Shown: piece by piece, positions 48,201 through 57,479 of the stretch
How the letters are laid out: the number at the start of each line of letters is the position of its first letter
Numbering within the stretch: the first letter of the stretch is position 1
NCBI GenBank assembly: GCA_037355855.1
Contig: CM074759.1
Span: forward strand, 5,022,001 to 5,086,000
Direction: 5' to 3'
From: Pseudo-nitzschia pungens
Lineage: Eukaryota > Bacillariophyta > Bacillariophyceae > Bacillariales > Bacillariaceae
Length of the DNA stretch: 64,000 nucleotides
Translations under genes and position numbers: made by a program
Notes under the pieces: generated by a model
What the model saw: only the letters and a program-made list of their open reading frames with translations
Told to the model about the DNA's origin: nothing
Databases searched by the model: none

Positions 48201-51200
48201 CCGGACGCTACTTTGGGACCATGGTGTCAGGGTAGTGAGCAGAGTTGCTTTGATAGCTTAGATTCAAGATCTCCATTCTTTCCTAGTACCAAGCCAAGTG
48301 AGATTCCTAGTACCAAGCCAAGTGAGATTCCTAGTACCAAGCCAAGTGAGATTCCTAGTACCAAGCCCAGCTCAACACCTTCATACCAAACTGGAGCAAC
48401 TTTTGATTGTGTTTCCTACTGTTCTCCATACACACGACCTGTGGTCCAGGTGTCTGGTACCTCATTTCAGAATCTTATTTCTTCTTGTCTTACTGGAACT
48501 TGTCCATACCATGGTTTACCAATGAACTGTTGGAATACTTCACAAGTCACAAACATGGGGTACGCATTTGTAGACCAATCATCTTTCAATTCCGCTTTGC
48601 AATGCTGGGATACCTCAAGTGTTACAGCGATGTATGGTATGTTTAAAAGGGCCTCTCAGTTTAATCATTTTATTGGATCGTGGAATACAGAGAATGTTGA
48701 AAACATGAAATTCATGTTCTCCGAGGATTCCAGTTTTAACCAACCCATTGCTGATTGGAATGTTTCAAATGTTTCAATCATGGCATTCATGTTCAAGCAC
48801 AGCTCCAATTTTAATCAACCAATTGGATCATGGGACACAAGAAATGTTGAAAGCTTGCGGAGTCTGTTTTACGGCGCATCTAGTTTCAATCAACCCATTG
48901 CTGACTGGGATATCTCTAAGGTGACATCCTTCGAAAACACATTCCGTGTGGCTGGAAGTTTCAACCAACCAATTGGATTATGGAATACAGGAAATCTCCT
49001 ACGCACAAATAAAATGTTTACCGGAGCCCCAGTGTTCAATCAGCCTGTTGAAAATTGGGATGTTGCCAAGGTTACAAACATGAATAGGATGTTTGAGAAT
49101 TCCAGTTTCAACCAACCCATTGCTGATTGGAATGTTTCAAAGGTAACAGACATGTCATCCATGTTCATTAACAGCTCCAATTTCAACCAACCAATTGGAT
49201 CGTGGGACACAGGAAATGTTGAAGCCGTGCAGAGTATGTTCTACGATGCATCTAGTTTCGATCAACCCATTGCTGACTGGGATGTATCTAAGGTGACATC
49301 CATGCGAAATATGTTTAGGAAAGCCACCAGTTTCAACCAACCCATTGATCAGTGGGATGTGTCAAAGGCAACAGACATGAGTTACATGTTTTTCGATGCA
49401 CAGGTCTTTAATCAGTGCCTTGGATCATGGCAACAGAAGACTCCATTATCTGTGGCAGTTCTTCTTATGCTCTTTGGTAGTTACTGCCCATATCCTAATG
49501 GTCCGGACGCTACTTTGGGACCATGGTGTCAGGGTAGTGAGCAGAGTTGCTTTGATAGCTTAGATTCAAGATCTCCATTCTTTCCTAGTACCAAGCCAAG
49601 TGAGATTCCTAGTACCAAGCCAAGTGAGATTCCTAGTACCAAGCCAAGTGAGATTCCTAGTACCAAGCCCAGCTCAACACCTTCATACCAAACTGGAGCA
49701 ACTTTTGATTGTGTTTCCTACTGTTCTCCATACACACGACCTGTGGTCCAGGTGTCTGGTACCTCATTTCGGAATCTTATTTCTTCTTGTCTTACTGGAA
49801 CTTGTCCATACCATGGTTTACCAATGAACTGTTGGGATACCTCACAAGTCACAAACATGGGGTATGCATTTTATGGCAAAACATTTTTCAATTCCGCTTT
49901 GCAATGCTGGGACACCTCAAAGGTGACAAATATGGAACTTATGTTTGGTTTGACTCGTTTCAACCATCCTTTACCCTGGAATACATCAAGCGTGCAAGAC
50001 ATGAAGGGGACTTTTTTCCAAAGTTCTTACTTCAACCAACCCCTCAAGCATTGGGATGTTTCAAGCGTTACAAGAATGACTTCCATGTTTCATTCAGCAA
50101 CTCAATTCAATCAACCACTTAACAGTTGGAATGTTGGAAACGTCCGAAAACTGCCAGGAATGTTTCATTTTGCAGGTTCTTTCAACCAACCTCTTCATGG
50201 CTGGAATGTAGCGAAAGTTCGAAGCATGACGTCAATGTTCTCCAGCGCTGTTCAGTTCAGTCAATCAATCAATGACTGGAATGTGCACAATGTCAAGAGC
50301 ATGGTAGGCATGTTCCAAAAAGCATACAGTTTCAACCAGCCGCTCAGTAGCTGGGATTTGTCAAGTGTCACAACCACGGCATCAATGTTTGACAGGGCAA
50401 AGGCTTTCAATCAGCCACTAGATACTTGGAGTGTGACTGGTGTTCAAAAGATGGCAGGCATGTTTCGGGGTGCCTATTTTTTCAACCATCCCCTTTCTAG
50501 CTGGGACGTGTCAAGTGTCACTTCCATGACAAATATGTTTGCAGACATGTTTGCAAATATGCATGCCTTTAACCAAGATATAAATATGTGGAACGTGTCT
50601 GCTGTTCAGAGCATGGCTGGCATGTTCAAAAACAATTTTTACTTCAACACGTCACTAACGAACTGGAAACTTTCACAAGTTACAAGCATAACAAGGATGT
50701 TTTCCAATTGTAAGCATTTCAACCAGCCGCTGGGTGCCTGGGATGTATCCAACGTCAACACTATGGCAGGCGTTTTTTTCAATTCGTCTTCCTTTGATCA
50801 GCCGCTCGCAAGCTGGAATGTGGGGCGTGTCACCAGCATGACAGACATGTTTGCACATTCATCCTTTTTCAACCAGCCTATAGATGCTTGGTCCATGTCT
50901 GGTGTCAAAAAAACGGCTGGTATGTTCCGGAATACTGTTACCTTTAATCAGTCACTAGCCAACTGGGACGTGTCAAGTGTCACAAGCATGACAAACATGT
51001 TTCGTGGATCCATGAGCTTCGATCAGCCTCTTGATGGATGGAACGTGGCTTTTGTTCAGAAAATGGGGGGAATGTTTTGGGATAGCAGGTTTAATCAATG
51101 CCTCTCGACTTGGTCTACGAAAACTGCAGATACAGTCAAGGTGAAAAACATGTTTCGGAATAGTAATTGCTCTGACACAGCAGATCCCAACCCACTCACC

Positions 51201-51233
51201 GGATCGTGGTGCCAAAATTCTTGTGGTGGTTAG
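45210..51233 (+). CDS. Secreted BspA-type (DUF285) leucine-rich repeat protein, 2007 aa
   Basis: Start chosen at ATG 45210 (MRFKATTLTAIAALGVAKID), which gives a signal peptide; a frame-compatible ATG at 45126 lies before the probable splice acceptor at 45181-45182. Residues ~20-200 are a charged, low-complexity propeptide-like region. From ~202 on come four modules, each beginning YCSPYTRPVVQVSG and made of ~23-residue repeats of the form MF..ASSFNQPIADWDVSKVT (DUF285), with paired Cys caps (CLTGTCPYHGLPMNCW; QCLGSW...YCPYPNG). Modules 1-3 (434 aa each) appear identical; module 4 (1504-2007) is diverged and longer. Modules are joined by PSTKPSEIPSTKPSEI linkers, probably glycosylated and extended. 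No transmembrane segment; ends NSCGG. Inferred: extracellular or cell-wall adhesion or recognition protein. Confidence 0.93.
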   Translation: MRFKATTLTAIAALGVAKIDETYGDDLLDRDLLPTNYRPFSKRNSDIRTSPYLRALRNSHPEPALNVDHTRKQDLNAHYDYGILRKQNIERDDSIDATQSAERDPLGDLSHTADKVTHGRSFHPKAGLSDEFSRVEERLSYFNYIEHFDDPQIYYTEDNFEEGNDKAFHDDGDHNSDGDGLNSVIDQEIHRRVESSDYCFFYCSPYTRPVVQVSGTSFQNLISSCLTGTCPYHGLPMNCWNTSQVTNMGYAFVDQSSFNSALQCWDTSSVTAMYGMFKRASQFNHFIGSWNTENVENMKFMFSEDSSFNQPIADWNVSNVSIMAFMFKHSSNFNQPIGSWDTRNVESLRSLFYGASSFNQPIADWDISKVTSFENTFRVAGSFNQPIGLWNTGNLLRTNKMFTGAPVFNQPVENWDVAKVTNMNRMFENSSFNQPIADWNVSKVTDMSSMFINSSNFNQPIGSWDTGNVEAVQSMFYDASSFDQPIADWDVSKVTSMRNMFRKATSFNQPIDQWDVSKATDMSYMFFDAQVFNQCLGSWQQKTPLSVAVLLMLFGSYCPYPNGPDATLGPWCQGSEQSCFDSLDSRSPFFPSTKPSEIPSTKPSEIPSTKPSEIPSTKPSSTPSYQTGATFDCVSYCSPYTRPVVQVSGTSFQNLISSCLTGTCPYHGLPMNCWNTSQVTNMGYAFVDQSSFNSALQCWDTSSVTAMYGMFKRASQFNHFIGSWNTENVENMKFMFSEDSSFNQPIADWNVSNVSIMAFMFKHSSNFNQPIGSWDTRNVESLRSLFYGASSFNQPIADWDISKVTSFENTFRVAGSFNQPIGLWNTGNLLRTNKMFTGAPVFNQPVENWDVAKVTNMNRMFENSSFNQPIADWNVSKVTDMSSMFINSSNFNQPIGSWDTGNVEAVQSMFYDASSFDQPIADWDVSKVTSMRNMFRKATSFNQPIDQWDVSKATDMSYMFFDAQVFNQCLGSWQQKTPLSVAVLLMLFGSYCPYPNGPDATLGPWCQGSEQSCFDSLDSRSPFFPSTKPSEIPSTKPSEIPSTKPSEIPSTKPSSTPSYQTGATFDCVSYCSPYTRPVVQVSGTSFQNLISSCLTGTCPYHGLPMNCWNTSQVTNMGYAFVDQSSFNSALQCWDTSSVTAMYGMFKRASQFNHFIGSWNTENVENMKFMFSEDSSFNQPIADWNVSNVSIMAFMFKHSSNFNQPIGSWDTRNVESLRSLFYGASSFNQPIADWDISKVTSFENTFRVAGSFNQPIGLWNTGNLLRTNKMFTGAPVFNQPVENWDVAKVTNMNRMFENSSFNQPIADWNVSKVTDMSSMFINSSNFNQPIGSWDTGNVEAVQSMFYDASSFDQPIADWDVSKVTSMRNMFRKATSFNQPIDQWDVSKATDMSYMFFDAQVFNQCLGSWQQKTPLSVAVLLMLFGSYCPYPNGPDATLGPWCQGSEQSCFDSLDSRSPFFPSTKPSEIPSTKPSEIPSTKPSEIPSTKPSSTPSYQTGATFDCVSYCSPYTRPVVQVSGTSFRNLISSCLTGTCPYHGLPMNCWDTSQVTNMGYAFYGKTFFNSALQCWDTSKVTNMELMFGLTRFNHPLPWNTSSVQDMKGTFFQSSYFNQPLKHWDVSSVTRMTSMFHSATQFNQPLNSWNVGNVRKLPGMFHFAGSFNQPLHGWNVAKVRSMTSMFSSAVQFSQSINDWNVHNVKSMVGMFQKAYSFNQPLSSWDLSSVTTTASMFDRAKAFNQPLDTWSVTGVQKMAGMFRGAYFFNHPLSSWDVSSVTSMTNMFADMFANMHAFNQDINMWNVSAVQSMAGMFKNNFYFNTSLTNWKLSQVTSITRMFSNCKHFNQPLGAWDVSNVNTMAGVFFNSSSFDQPLASWNVGRVTSMTDMFAHSSFFNQPIDAWSMSGVKKTAGMFRNTVTFNQSLANWDVSSVTSMTNMFRGSMSFDQPLDGWNVAFVQKMGGMFWDSRFNQCLSTWSTKTADTVKVKNMFRNSNCSDTADPNPLTGSWCQNSCGG
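45812..49770 (+). repeat. Three 1302-bp tandem units within the DUF285 gene
   Basis: The marker CGACCTGTGGTCCAGG occurs at 45831, 47133, 48435 and 49737, exactly 1302 apart. Every stretch compared between units 1-3 is identical at the base level, and small frames on both strands repeat unchanged at the same offset. The match ends ~50 bases into module 4 (CAGAATC becomes CGGAATC). Confidence 0.93.
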
Positions 51234-51771
51234 TTGGCACTAAATGACGACCTTTGGAAAGTGCATCGATCCAAAGACCAAGCCTCCCTGCGTGGGTGGT
51301 GGGTCGCAACCTCGGAAACAACATCGCCGTCGCGCCCTTCAAAGGCCGTGATGCGATTGAAAATTGAAATCGGATCCTCCCCGATTTTGCTTGTGATTGC
51401 GATTGTAATTGTAATTGTAATTGTAATTGTAATTGTTAGCCCAACGATTTTCTGGATGGACGCGGTCGGCGCTGGACTGCTTGGGTTCGGATTCGGCTTT
51501 CGTCGGGAGGTCGCCACAACCATCCGATCCGATCCGATCCGATCTGTCCCGTGCTTTCCGCACGGTGCAAGAATTGTCTCCCTCATTTGACGCTCCGAAC
51601 AAGGCGAGGACGTTTCTCGGGCGACACATTCTCAAACCCGAACCCATTTCGAAGGTTCGGGAGCTTCGTTCAGAATGAATGCTCGGGGTCACGAAAGTCT
51701 AAAAGGATATTATTCATTTTCAGTACGAATAGTGACAATCGGTTGTTTCGTAGTAAGGCTTACGTGTAGTC
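51234..51771. other. Region downstream of the DUF285 gene
   Basis: Contains an ATTGTA array (51397-51437) and a CGATC array (51523-51545). Frames on both strands through 51230-51690 are open only by composition. No gene. Confidence 0.5.
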
Positions 51772-51776
51772 CGTGC

Positions 51777-51991
51777 TGTTAAAATGTAGCTGAAACTGGT
51801 TTAAGCTGATAGGTCCCAGGGCAAGCTTGGAGATATACAGCAAGAGCAAAGGCATGCAAACCGGTTGAGGTGCCGGTCTGTTCTATCGATAGTCTCGGAT
51901 TCACCACTACGGCCGATCAAACGAATCGACCAGATCTATTCTAACTACCTTTGGGGCTCAGTCAGTTAGATCTTAGGCTTGTAGTTCTACA
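51777..51991 (-). repeat. LTR (left) of the non-autonomous element
   Basis: Shares with 56580-56788 GTAGCTGAAACTGGTTTAAG, AAACCGGTTGAGGTGCCGGT and CTTTGGGGCTCAGTCAG. Ends GTAGTTCTACA, against GTAGTTAACA in the right copy. Confidence 0.9.
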
Positions 51992-52459
51992 GGGAGCTGC
52001 TCAGGGAGCAGGATGTAAGTATCAAGGTATTCAAATCAGAGTTAAACTAAAGATGTGAGGACAGCAAGCTTGTCGAGGATTCGACGTTGCTGTCTTGTTA
52101 GTGCTACCGGGTGTTCTGCTTGCTGTTCGTGTACAAATAGTACTGTATTTGGTTGTGTCTGTACAAGCAGTACTGGAACCCAGTAGAAAACTATTTCCGT
52201 GCATAATATGCGCATGGAAAATATGCAACGTGTGACTGGATTGAATCCAGTCATGAACCGTGTTACGGTTACAATTTAACACGCCCCATCTATGATTGCA
52301 GGAGCAAGAGGAACTTGCTCTGTATTCATGGACATAAGAACCGTAACACACAAGGAATGGAGGAGAGGATGGGCAATAGCGCAAGAATTGCGCCCCATGT
52401 TGGATGAAGGATGGCAATAGCGTATAGGGGAATACGCCCCATGTGGATGAGTAATTTCA

Positions 52460-52610
52460 CAGAGCGTTAGGTTACGCCCCATGTTGTTGTTGGAGCGTTA
52501 GGTTACGCCCCATGTTGTTGGAGCGTTAGGTTACGCCCCATGTTGTTGGAGCGTTAGGTTACGCCCCATGTTGTTGGAGCGTCAGGTTACGCCCCATGTT
52601 GTTGGGCAAT
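52460..52610. repeat. ~27-bp tandem repeat, five units
   Basis: TTGGAGCGTTAGGTTACGCC-CCATGTTG repeated with small differences (one unit GCGTCAGG). The shorter motif ACGCCCCAT/GCGCCCCAT also occurs scattered at 52280-52660 and 54300. Confidence 0.9.
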
Positions 52611-52799
52611 AACAGCTCACAGAGATTGGAGTTGCGCCCCATGTTGTGGACTGGATTGGGTCCAGGTATGAAAGGTGTCATGGTTACAATTTAATACGCC
52701 CCATCCATGATTGCAGGAGCACCAGGATGAGCGTGCTCTGGATTCATGGACATGGTTACTGTGACACACAAACATTGGTTGGATTGGGCAATCAATCGT

Positions 52800-54265
52800 A
52801 TTGAGCTGCAATCATACTGAGCCAGTCGAGCTATTGTTGCAATCGATCTTACGATCGTAGCAATCGATCGTATGTTAGCAATCGATTGTAGCAATCGAAC
52901 GTATTGTAGCATCGATCGTGGTGATTGATTGTATGGTAGCAATCGATCGTATCAAGCGAGCGTATTGTAGCAATCGATCGGGTTGCAGCGTTCGAGCGTA
53001 TTGTAGCAATCGAACGTATTGATCTTCGTAATTGATCGTATTGAGCTATGGTAGCAATCGATCGTATTGAGCTTCGATCGCATTGTATTGATCTTCGATC
53101 GCGTTGAGCTATCGTAGCAATCGATCGTACTAAGGTTCGATCGTGTTGAGCTTCAGTTGTGTTGAGTTATCGGAGCAAGCGATCGCATGATGAAGCTATC
53201 GGAGCATTCGAATCTCATTGGTCTTCGAGCTGGATCGTATCGAGCTATCGTGGCATCGATCGTATGGGTCGATCGTATTGAGCTGCAATCATACTGTGCT
53301 GATCGAGCCTTTGGAGCAATCGGTCGTAGCAATCGATCGCATTGTAGCAATCGATTGTATCAATGGATCGTATTGTAGCAATGGATCGTATTGTAGCGAT
53401 CGATCGTAGCAATCGATCGTAGCAGTCGATCGTAGCAATCGATTGTAGCAATCGATTGTAGCAATCGATCGTAGCAATCGATCATATTGATGTTGTATCG
53501 GATTGCAATCGATCGTATTGTAGCAATCGATCGTATCAGTCTTCGGTTGGATAGCAATCAATCTGAGCAAGCTTTGGCTGTATTAATCATATAATGAATG
53601 TGCTGCTGTTCTTCAGCGAGGTTATCTTCTGTAGTCGCCCCAGATAATTGAATGGGGAAGGACAGAAGCAATGGAAGTTGTATGAAAGCAAGTGTATTGA
53701 GCGTCGATTGGACTGATCGTCGATCGTATTGAGCTATCGTAGTAAGCGATCACATTGAGCTTGCGTAGCAATCGATCGTATGGAGCTATCGGAGCGATTG
53801 ATCGTATTGAGCTTCTTAGCAATTGCGGGGGGATCGTATGGACCAATTCTGTCGGATTGCAATCGATCATATTGTATCAATCGATCGTATTGGTCTTCTA
53901 TCGGATTGCAATCGACGATCGTATTGATCTTCAATCGTATTGAGCTGTCGTAGCTATCGATCGTATTGAGGCAATCGATCGTAGCAATCGATCGTATTGT
54001 ATCCATCGAACGTATTGTATCAATCAAACGTATTGTATCAACAAACGTATTGTAGTGATCATCAGAATGAGGCAAGCGAATATAGCAATCGAAGTAATCG
54101 TCGGATTGAGCCTTGATTGTACTGCTGGGCTATCGGAGTGAGCAGGTCAATCGATCTGATCAATGAATCGTATTGAGCCAGCGTAGCAATCGATCTTATA
54201 GAGCGTCCATCGTATTGATCTAAGGCGCCGGAGCGTCGATCGTATTGATCTAAGGCGCCGGTGCA
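52800..54265. repeat. CGATCG-rich degenerate array (1.4 kb)
   Basis: Dozens of imperfect units around GTAGCAATCGATCGTATTG, mixed with GAGCTATCG, TTGAGCTTCG and TGATCTTCG variants. Unit spacing varies (about 15-30 bases). ATCGATCG recurs throughout. No stable reading frame. Confidence 0.85.
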
Positions 54266-54465
54266 GCAAGTTAGTTGTGTTAAGCATTGGCGTGATAATC
54301 AAGGGACGCCCCATGCTAACAAGCAATAAGTGTTGTTGTGGATCATAGCGTTGTAGGTGTCTGTTGTTCAGTAAGAGGAGTGAGAGACGTCCCACGTGAA
54401 CAAGCAAATCCAGCAGCTGTTAACAAGGGGTGTAGTGTATCCAGCAGTTCTTCGGCAAAGTTATC

Positions 54466-55710
54466 TCATGACGTCGCCCCAGATAACCGAAGGGGAAAGA
54501 ACAGAGATGAAATACAGCAAGGAGTATCAAAAAGGTGGTACAACCACTGGATAATGGCATCACGGTGGCGGAGAGTGATGGTATACAATGCAGAGGGCAT
54601 CCTAGCCGGAATGGTATGCCACGCAGAGGGCATCCCAGCAGCCAAACCAAAAAGGAGCAGGGAATACAAATCAGACAGGAGTGCAGAGGCAGGGAGTGTA
54701 TGGGAAGACTCGAGAGCCTGGATTGTAGCATGTAGGAGTGATACAGGTGCCTGGGTTGGGACAGGAAGCAGCATCGGAGGGGCGGTTGTGGATGCGGGTG
54801 CCGGTGCTGGGTGTGGTGTTGGTGCGGGTGCCGGTGCTGGGTGTGGTATTGGTGTTGCAATGACCGGGTGTGCCGGTGAGGTGGGCGATGCAGTTGTAAG
54901 AGCTGCCGGTGCAGGTGTCGGTGCAGTTGTAAGAGCTGCCGATGCAGGTGTTGGGGCAGTTGTAGAAGCAGGCTCAGGTACAGGTGCAGGGACAGTAGTA
55001 AGGGCAGGAACAGTGGCAGGAGGAGGTGCACGAACTGAGGTACCAATTGGAATACGAGCCAGGATTGGTGTGGAAGCAGAAGCAGGGGCAGCTCGAACTG
55101 GAGGACGGGCCCGTACTGGTGTAACCTCTGCTCGAACTGGAGGACGGGCGAGGATTGTGGTATGAGCAGAAGCAGGTGCAGGGACCGTCGTTCGAACTGG
55201 AGAACCCTTTACGTGAACTGAAGGACGCTTTACTTGAACTGGAGGACGGGTCAGGATTGGTGTAGTAGCAGAAGCAGGTGCAGGAGCAGGTGCCGGAGCA
55301 TGTACGTGGTGTTGAGTAGGGACAATCAGTGGAGTAGGGAGTGTAGACGGGAGTGATGGGCGATATGCATCGCGAAAAGCAAGGAAGTCGTCGAGGTGAT
55401 AGTTGTTGATGTCTAGGGATGCCCGTAGGCCGACAGTGTTTTGAAGGTGTGTTATGTAGGCAGCAAGGGTATGGAGACGTAGGGCATGACCGGCGTTAAT
55501 GGGAACAAAGCGGCCGTGGTCCTCGTATTGGAGGCAGGAGATGAGCTCGTGGGATAAGAACCGAAATTCACCCCAGATGTTGTAGCCGACAAAGCGGAGT
55601 GCACCACAGATGGTATCCCCATGCTCGGTGTGGAGGTTAAGGAAGTTGCGAAGGATATGTGTAACATGGGGATCAAACGAGGGAAAGAAATCACCGTGGT
55701 CGTCGGACAT
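54466..55710 (-). CDS. Gag-like or captured ORF of the non-autonomous LTR element (414 aa)
   Basis: ATG at 55710 (CAGCACGATGTCCGAC). Residues 1-~130 look globular: FFPSFDPHVTHILRNFLNLH, GYNIWGEFRFLSHELISCL, and HALRLHTLAAYITHLQNTVG, with DDFLAFRDAYRPS, an arrangement that recalls N-terminal segments of diatom copia gag proteins. Residues ~130-330 are almost entirely Ala/Pro with Val/Thr (PAPAPAPAPASATTPI; ARPPVRAEVTPVRARPPVRA). Residues ~330-414 are hydrophobic (LLSDLYSLLLFGLAAGMPS) and end in FPLRLSGATS. No zinc knuckle. Probably the only protein of this element; the gag interpretation is tentative. Confidence 0.55.
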   Translation of the reverse strand: MSDDHGDFFPSFDPHVTHILRNFLNLHTEHGDTICGALRFVGYNIWGEFRFLSHELISCLQYEDHGRFVPINAGHALRLHTLAAYITHLQNTVGLRASLDINNYHLDDFLAFRDAYRPSLPSTLPTPLIVPTQHHVHAPAPAPAPASATTPILTRPPVQVKRPSVHVKGSPVRTTVPAPASAHTTILARPPVRAEVTPVRARPPVRAAPASASTPILARIPIGTSVRAPPPATVPALTTVPAPVPEPASTTAPTPASAALTTAPTPAPAALTTASPTSPAHPVIATPIPHPAPAPAPTPHPAPAPASTTAPPMLLPVPTQAPVSLLHATIQALESSHTLPASALLSDLYSLLLFGLAAGMPSAWHTIPARMPSALYTITLRHRDAIIQWLYHLFDTPCCISSLFFPLRLSGATS

Positions 55711-55904
55711 CGTGCTGGGATTGAATCTGGTGCGGGCATAGGATAAGATCCAGGAACAGGAAGTTTATATGCCTGGGGAAATACAGTTCTTTTTATTGAT
55801 CCAGGAGAGGAAGGTAATATGCCTGAAGGAATACAGTTGTTATTGCAGCTGTATTCGTGAACTCAGTGGAGGGTATATATTGCTGAGCGCTGTATTTGTT
55901 GAGG

Positions 55905-56145
55905 AACGTTGTTGTCGTTCGAAAGCGCCGTTGTTGTTCGAAAACGTCGTTGTCGTTCGAAAACGCCGTTGTCGTCCGAAAACACCGTTGTCGTTCGAAA
56001 ACCCCGTTAAAGCAGCAGTTGCTGGGCGCTGGAGGTTAAATATTGCTCAGCGCTTTGTCGTTCGTAAGCGCCGTCGCCGTTGTTGTCGCTTTGTCGTTCG
56101 AAAGCGCCGTCGCCGTTGTTGTCGTTCGAAAACAACGTTCGTGTG
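55905..56145. repeat. GTTCGAAAACG/CGCCGTTGTC tandem repeat
   Basis: Units of ~18 bases (GTCGTTCGAAAACGCCGTT) at 55914-56003 and, as a ~35-base unit (TCGTTCGAAAGCGCCGTCGC-CGTTGTTGTCGCTT), at 56057-56140. Lies upstream of the minus-strand ORF, in the presumed 5' UTR of the element. Confidence 0.8.
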
Positions 56146-56579
56146 GTGTGGATAAATCCGAGGAGGTGTATCCGGCAAAGGAACAGGATATATTTGCCTG
56201 GTGGATACAGAGGAAGATACAGCTGTATTCGGAGAATACAGATCTATCAGTGGGAGGTTATATGTTGTACTTGGGTCTCGTCGTGACTGGAGGAATAGGT
56301 GCAGCAGCAGCAGAAGAATTTCAAAAAATTCTTTCTCCGTCAGTTCTTGGAGTTTCGAGACGCCGTTTGTACCGTTGTATCTGAAATAACAAGGAGAATG
56401 ATAATACCTGGAACGGCCTTGCGACAGGGGGCTTGATGTTCCAGTATGGAATTAAAACTGAGAGCAGCGTCGATTTCGTCTTCGTCGTCGTCGTCGTTGT
56501 TCCTTGTTCCTTGTTAGTTCGTGTTGTTTGTAGATCTCCAGCCTTTGCAAGCTTAAAATAAGCTTGCGACTGTTAATCT

Positions 56580-56788
56580 GTTAAAATGTAGCTGAAACTG
56601 GTTTAAGCTGATAGATCCCAGGGCAAGCTTGGAGATATACAGCAAGAGCAAAGGCATGCAAACCGGTTGAGGTGCCGGTCTGTTCTATCGATAGTCTCGG
56701 ATTCACCACTACGACCGAACGAATCGATCAGATCTATTCTAACTACCTTTGGGGCTCAGTCAGTTAGATCTTAGGCTTGTAGTTAACA
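56580..56788 (-). repeat. LTR (right) of the non-autonomous element
   Basis: Begins TGTTAAAATG, ends GTAGTTAACA. It lacks four bases (TCAA-like) present in the left copy within GGCCGATCAAACGAATCG. Confidence 0.9.
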
Positions 56789-57083
56789 CGTGCCCAAACC
56801 GAAAACTCAAAGCTCCCGCTCGATGCTCAACAATCCACGAGGTATGCGATATTCTCTGTAGTGAACACCATCATAGTTTCTTTGGGTGAATTGCCGAGCC
56901 GTGACTATTATTTACTGTACTCTATTATTATTGATTTCACCAAGTGAACGTGAACTCGAACCGTACTGAGTAACTTGTGGCTTACCGTAAACTTACTGTA
57001 CCGGTGGGTATTTTTGTTGGATATGGTAACTTTACCGGTACTGTAAGACCTTACCGTATTTACTGTAAAGTAACTTCACCTTA

Positions 57084-57435
57084 TGTCGTATCTCTGGAAA
57101 CCAGAAGAAAACGACCGAAGATAGAAGATAGAAATAGATGTGTTGATAATTTCTGAATTAAAGAATTATGAATGAAATTAGATAAAAGATGAAATAGAAT
57201 GTTTCTCGTACAACGTCGTGTTGTTTTATCTTTGATTAAAACAAACAGACATAGAGAAGCTCGTAATGGTCTTGAAGAACATAAAGAACAGTTCTTCAAG
57301 GAACCTAAAAGGTCATAGAGAACCTGAGTCGGGGACATCAGTCATAGAGAACCTTGAAGTTGATAGAAACAGTGTTTGTTTCTTAAAATATAAATAGTTT
57401 GTTTCTTGTGTGTCGTAGTCTTGAGACATACGACA
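57084..57435 (-). repeat. 3' LTR of the gypsy element
   Basis: Identical to 62438-62789 except near 57380-57395 (TTAAAATATAAATAGTTTG versus TTAATTCATAAATAGATTG). Confidence 0.95.
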
Positions 57436-57479
57436 TTATCTTTCTTCTCGAGATAGATCTTGTTGAACTTGGAAAGATC

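Larger units (their letters stand above)
51777..56788 (-). mobile_element. Non-autonomous LTR retrotransposon (5.0 kb)
   Basis: LTRs at 51777-51991 (215 bp) and 56580-56788 (209 bp) start TGTTAAAATG and end in ...ACA on the plus strand, flanked by the perfect 5-bp TSD CGTGC (51772-51776 and 56789-56793). They differ by about ten positions including two small indels. The interior lacks protease, RT, RNase H and integrase. It has one minus-strand ORF, a 1.4-kb CGATCG-rich array and two short tandem arrays. The minus strand is chosen because of the ORF; no convincing PBS or PPT was found on either strand. Confidence 0.88.

Noticed and set aside
51230..51590. 118-codon frames on both strands downstream of the DUF285 gene
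   Set aside because: Open by composition through ATTGTA and CGATC arrays; no protein-like segment.
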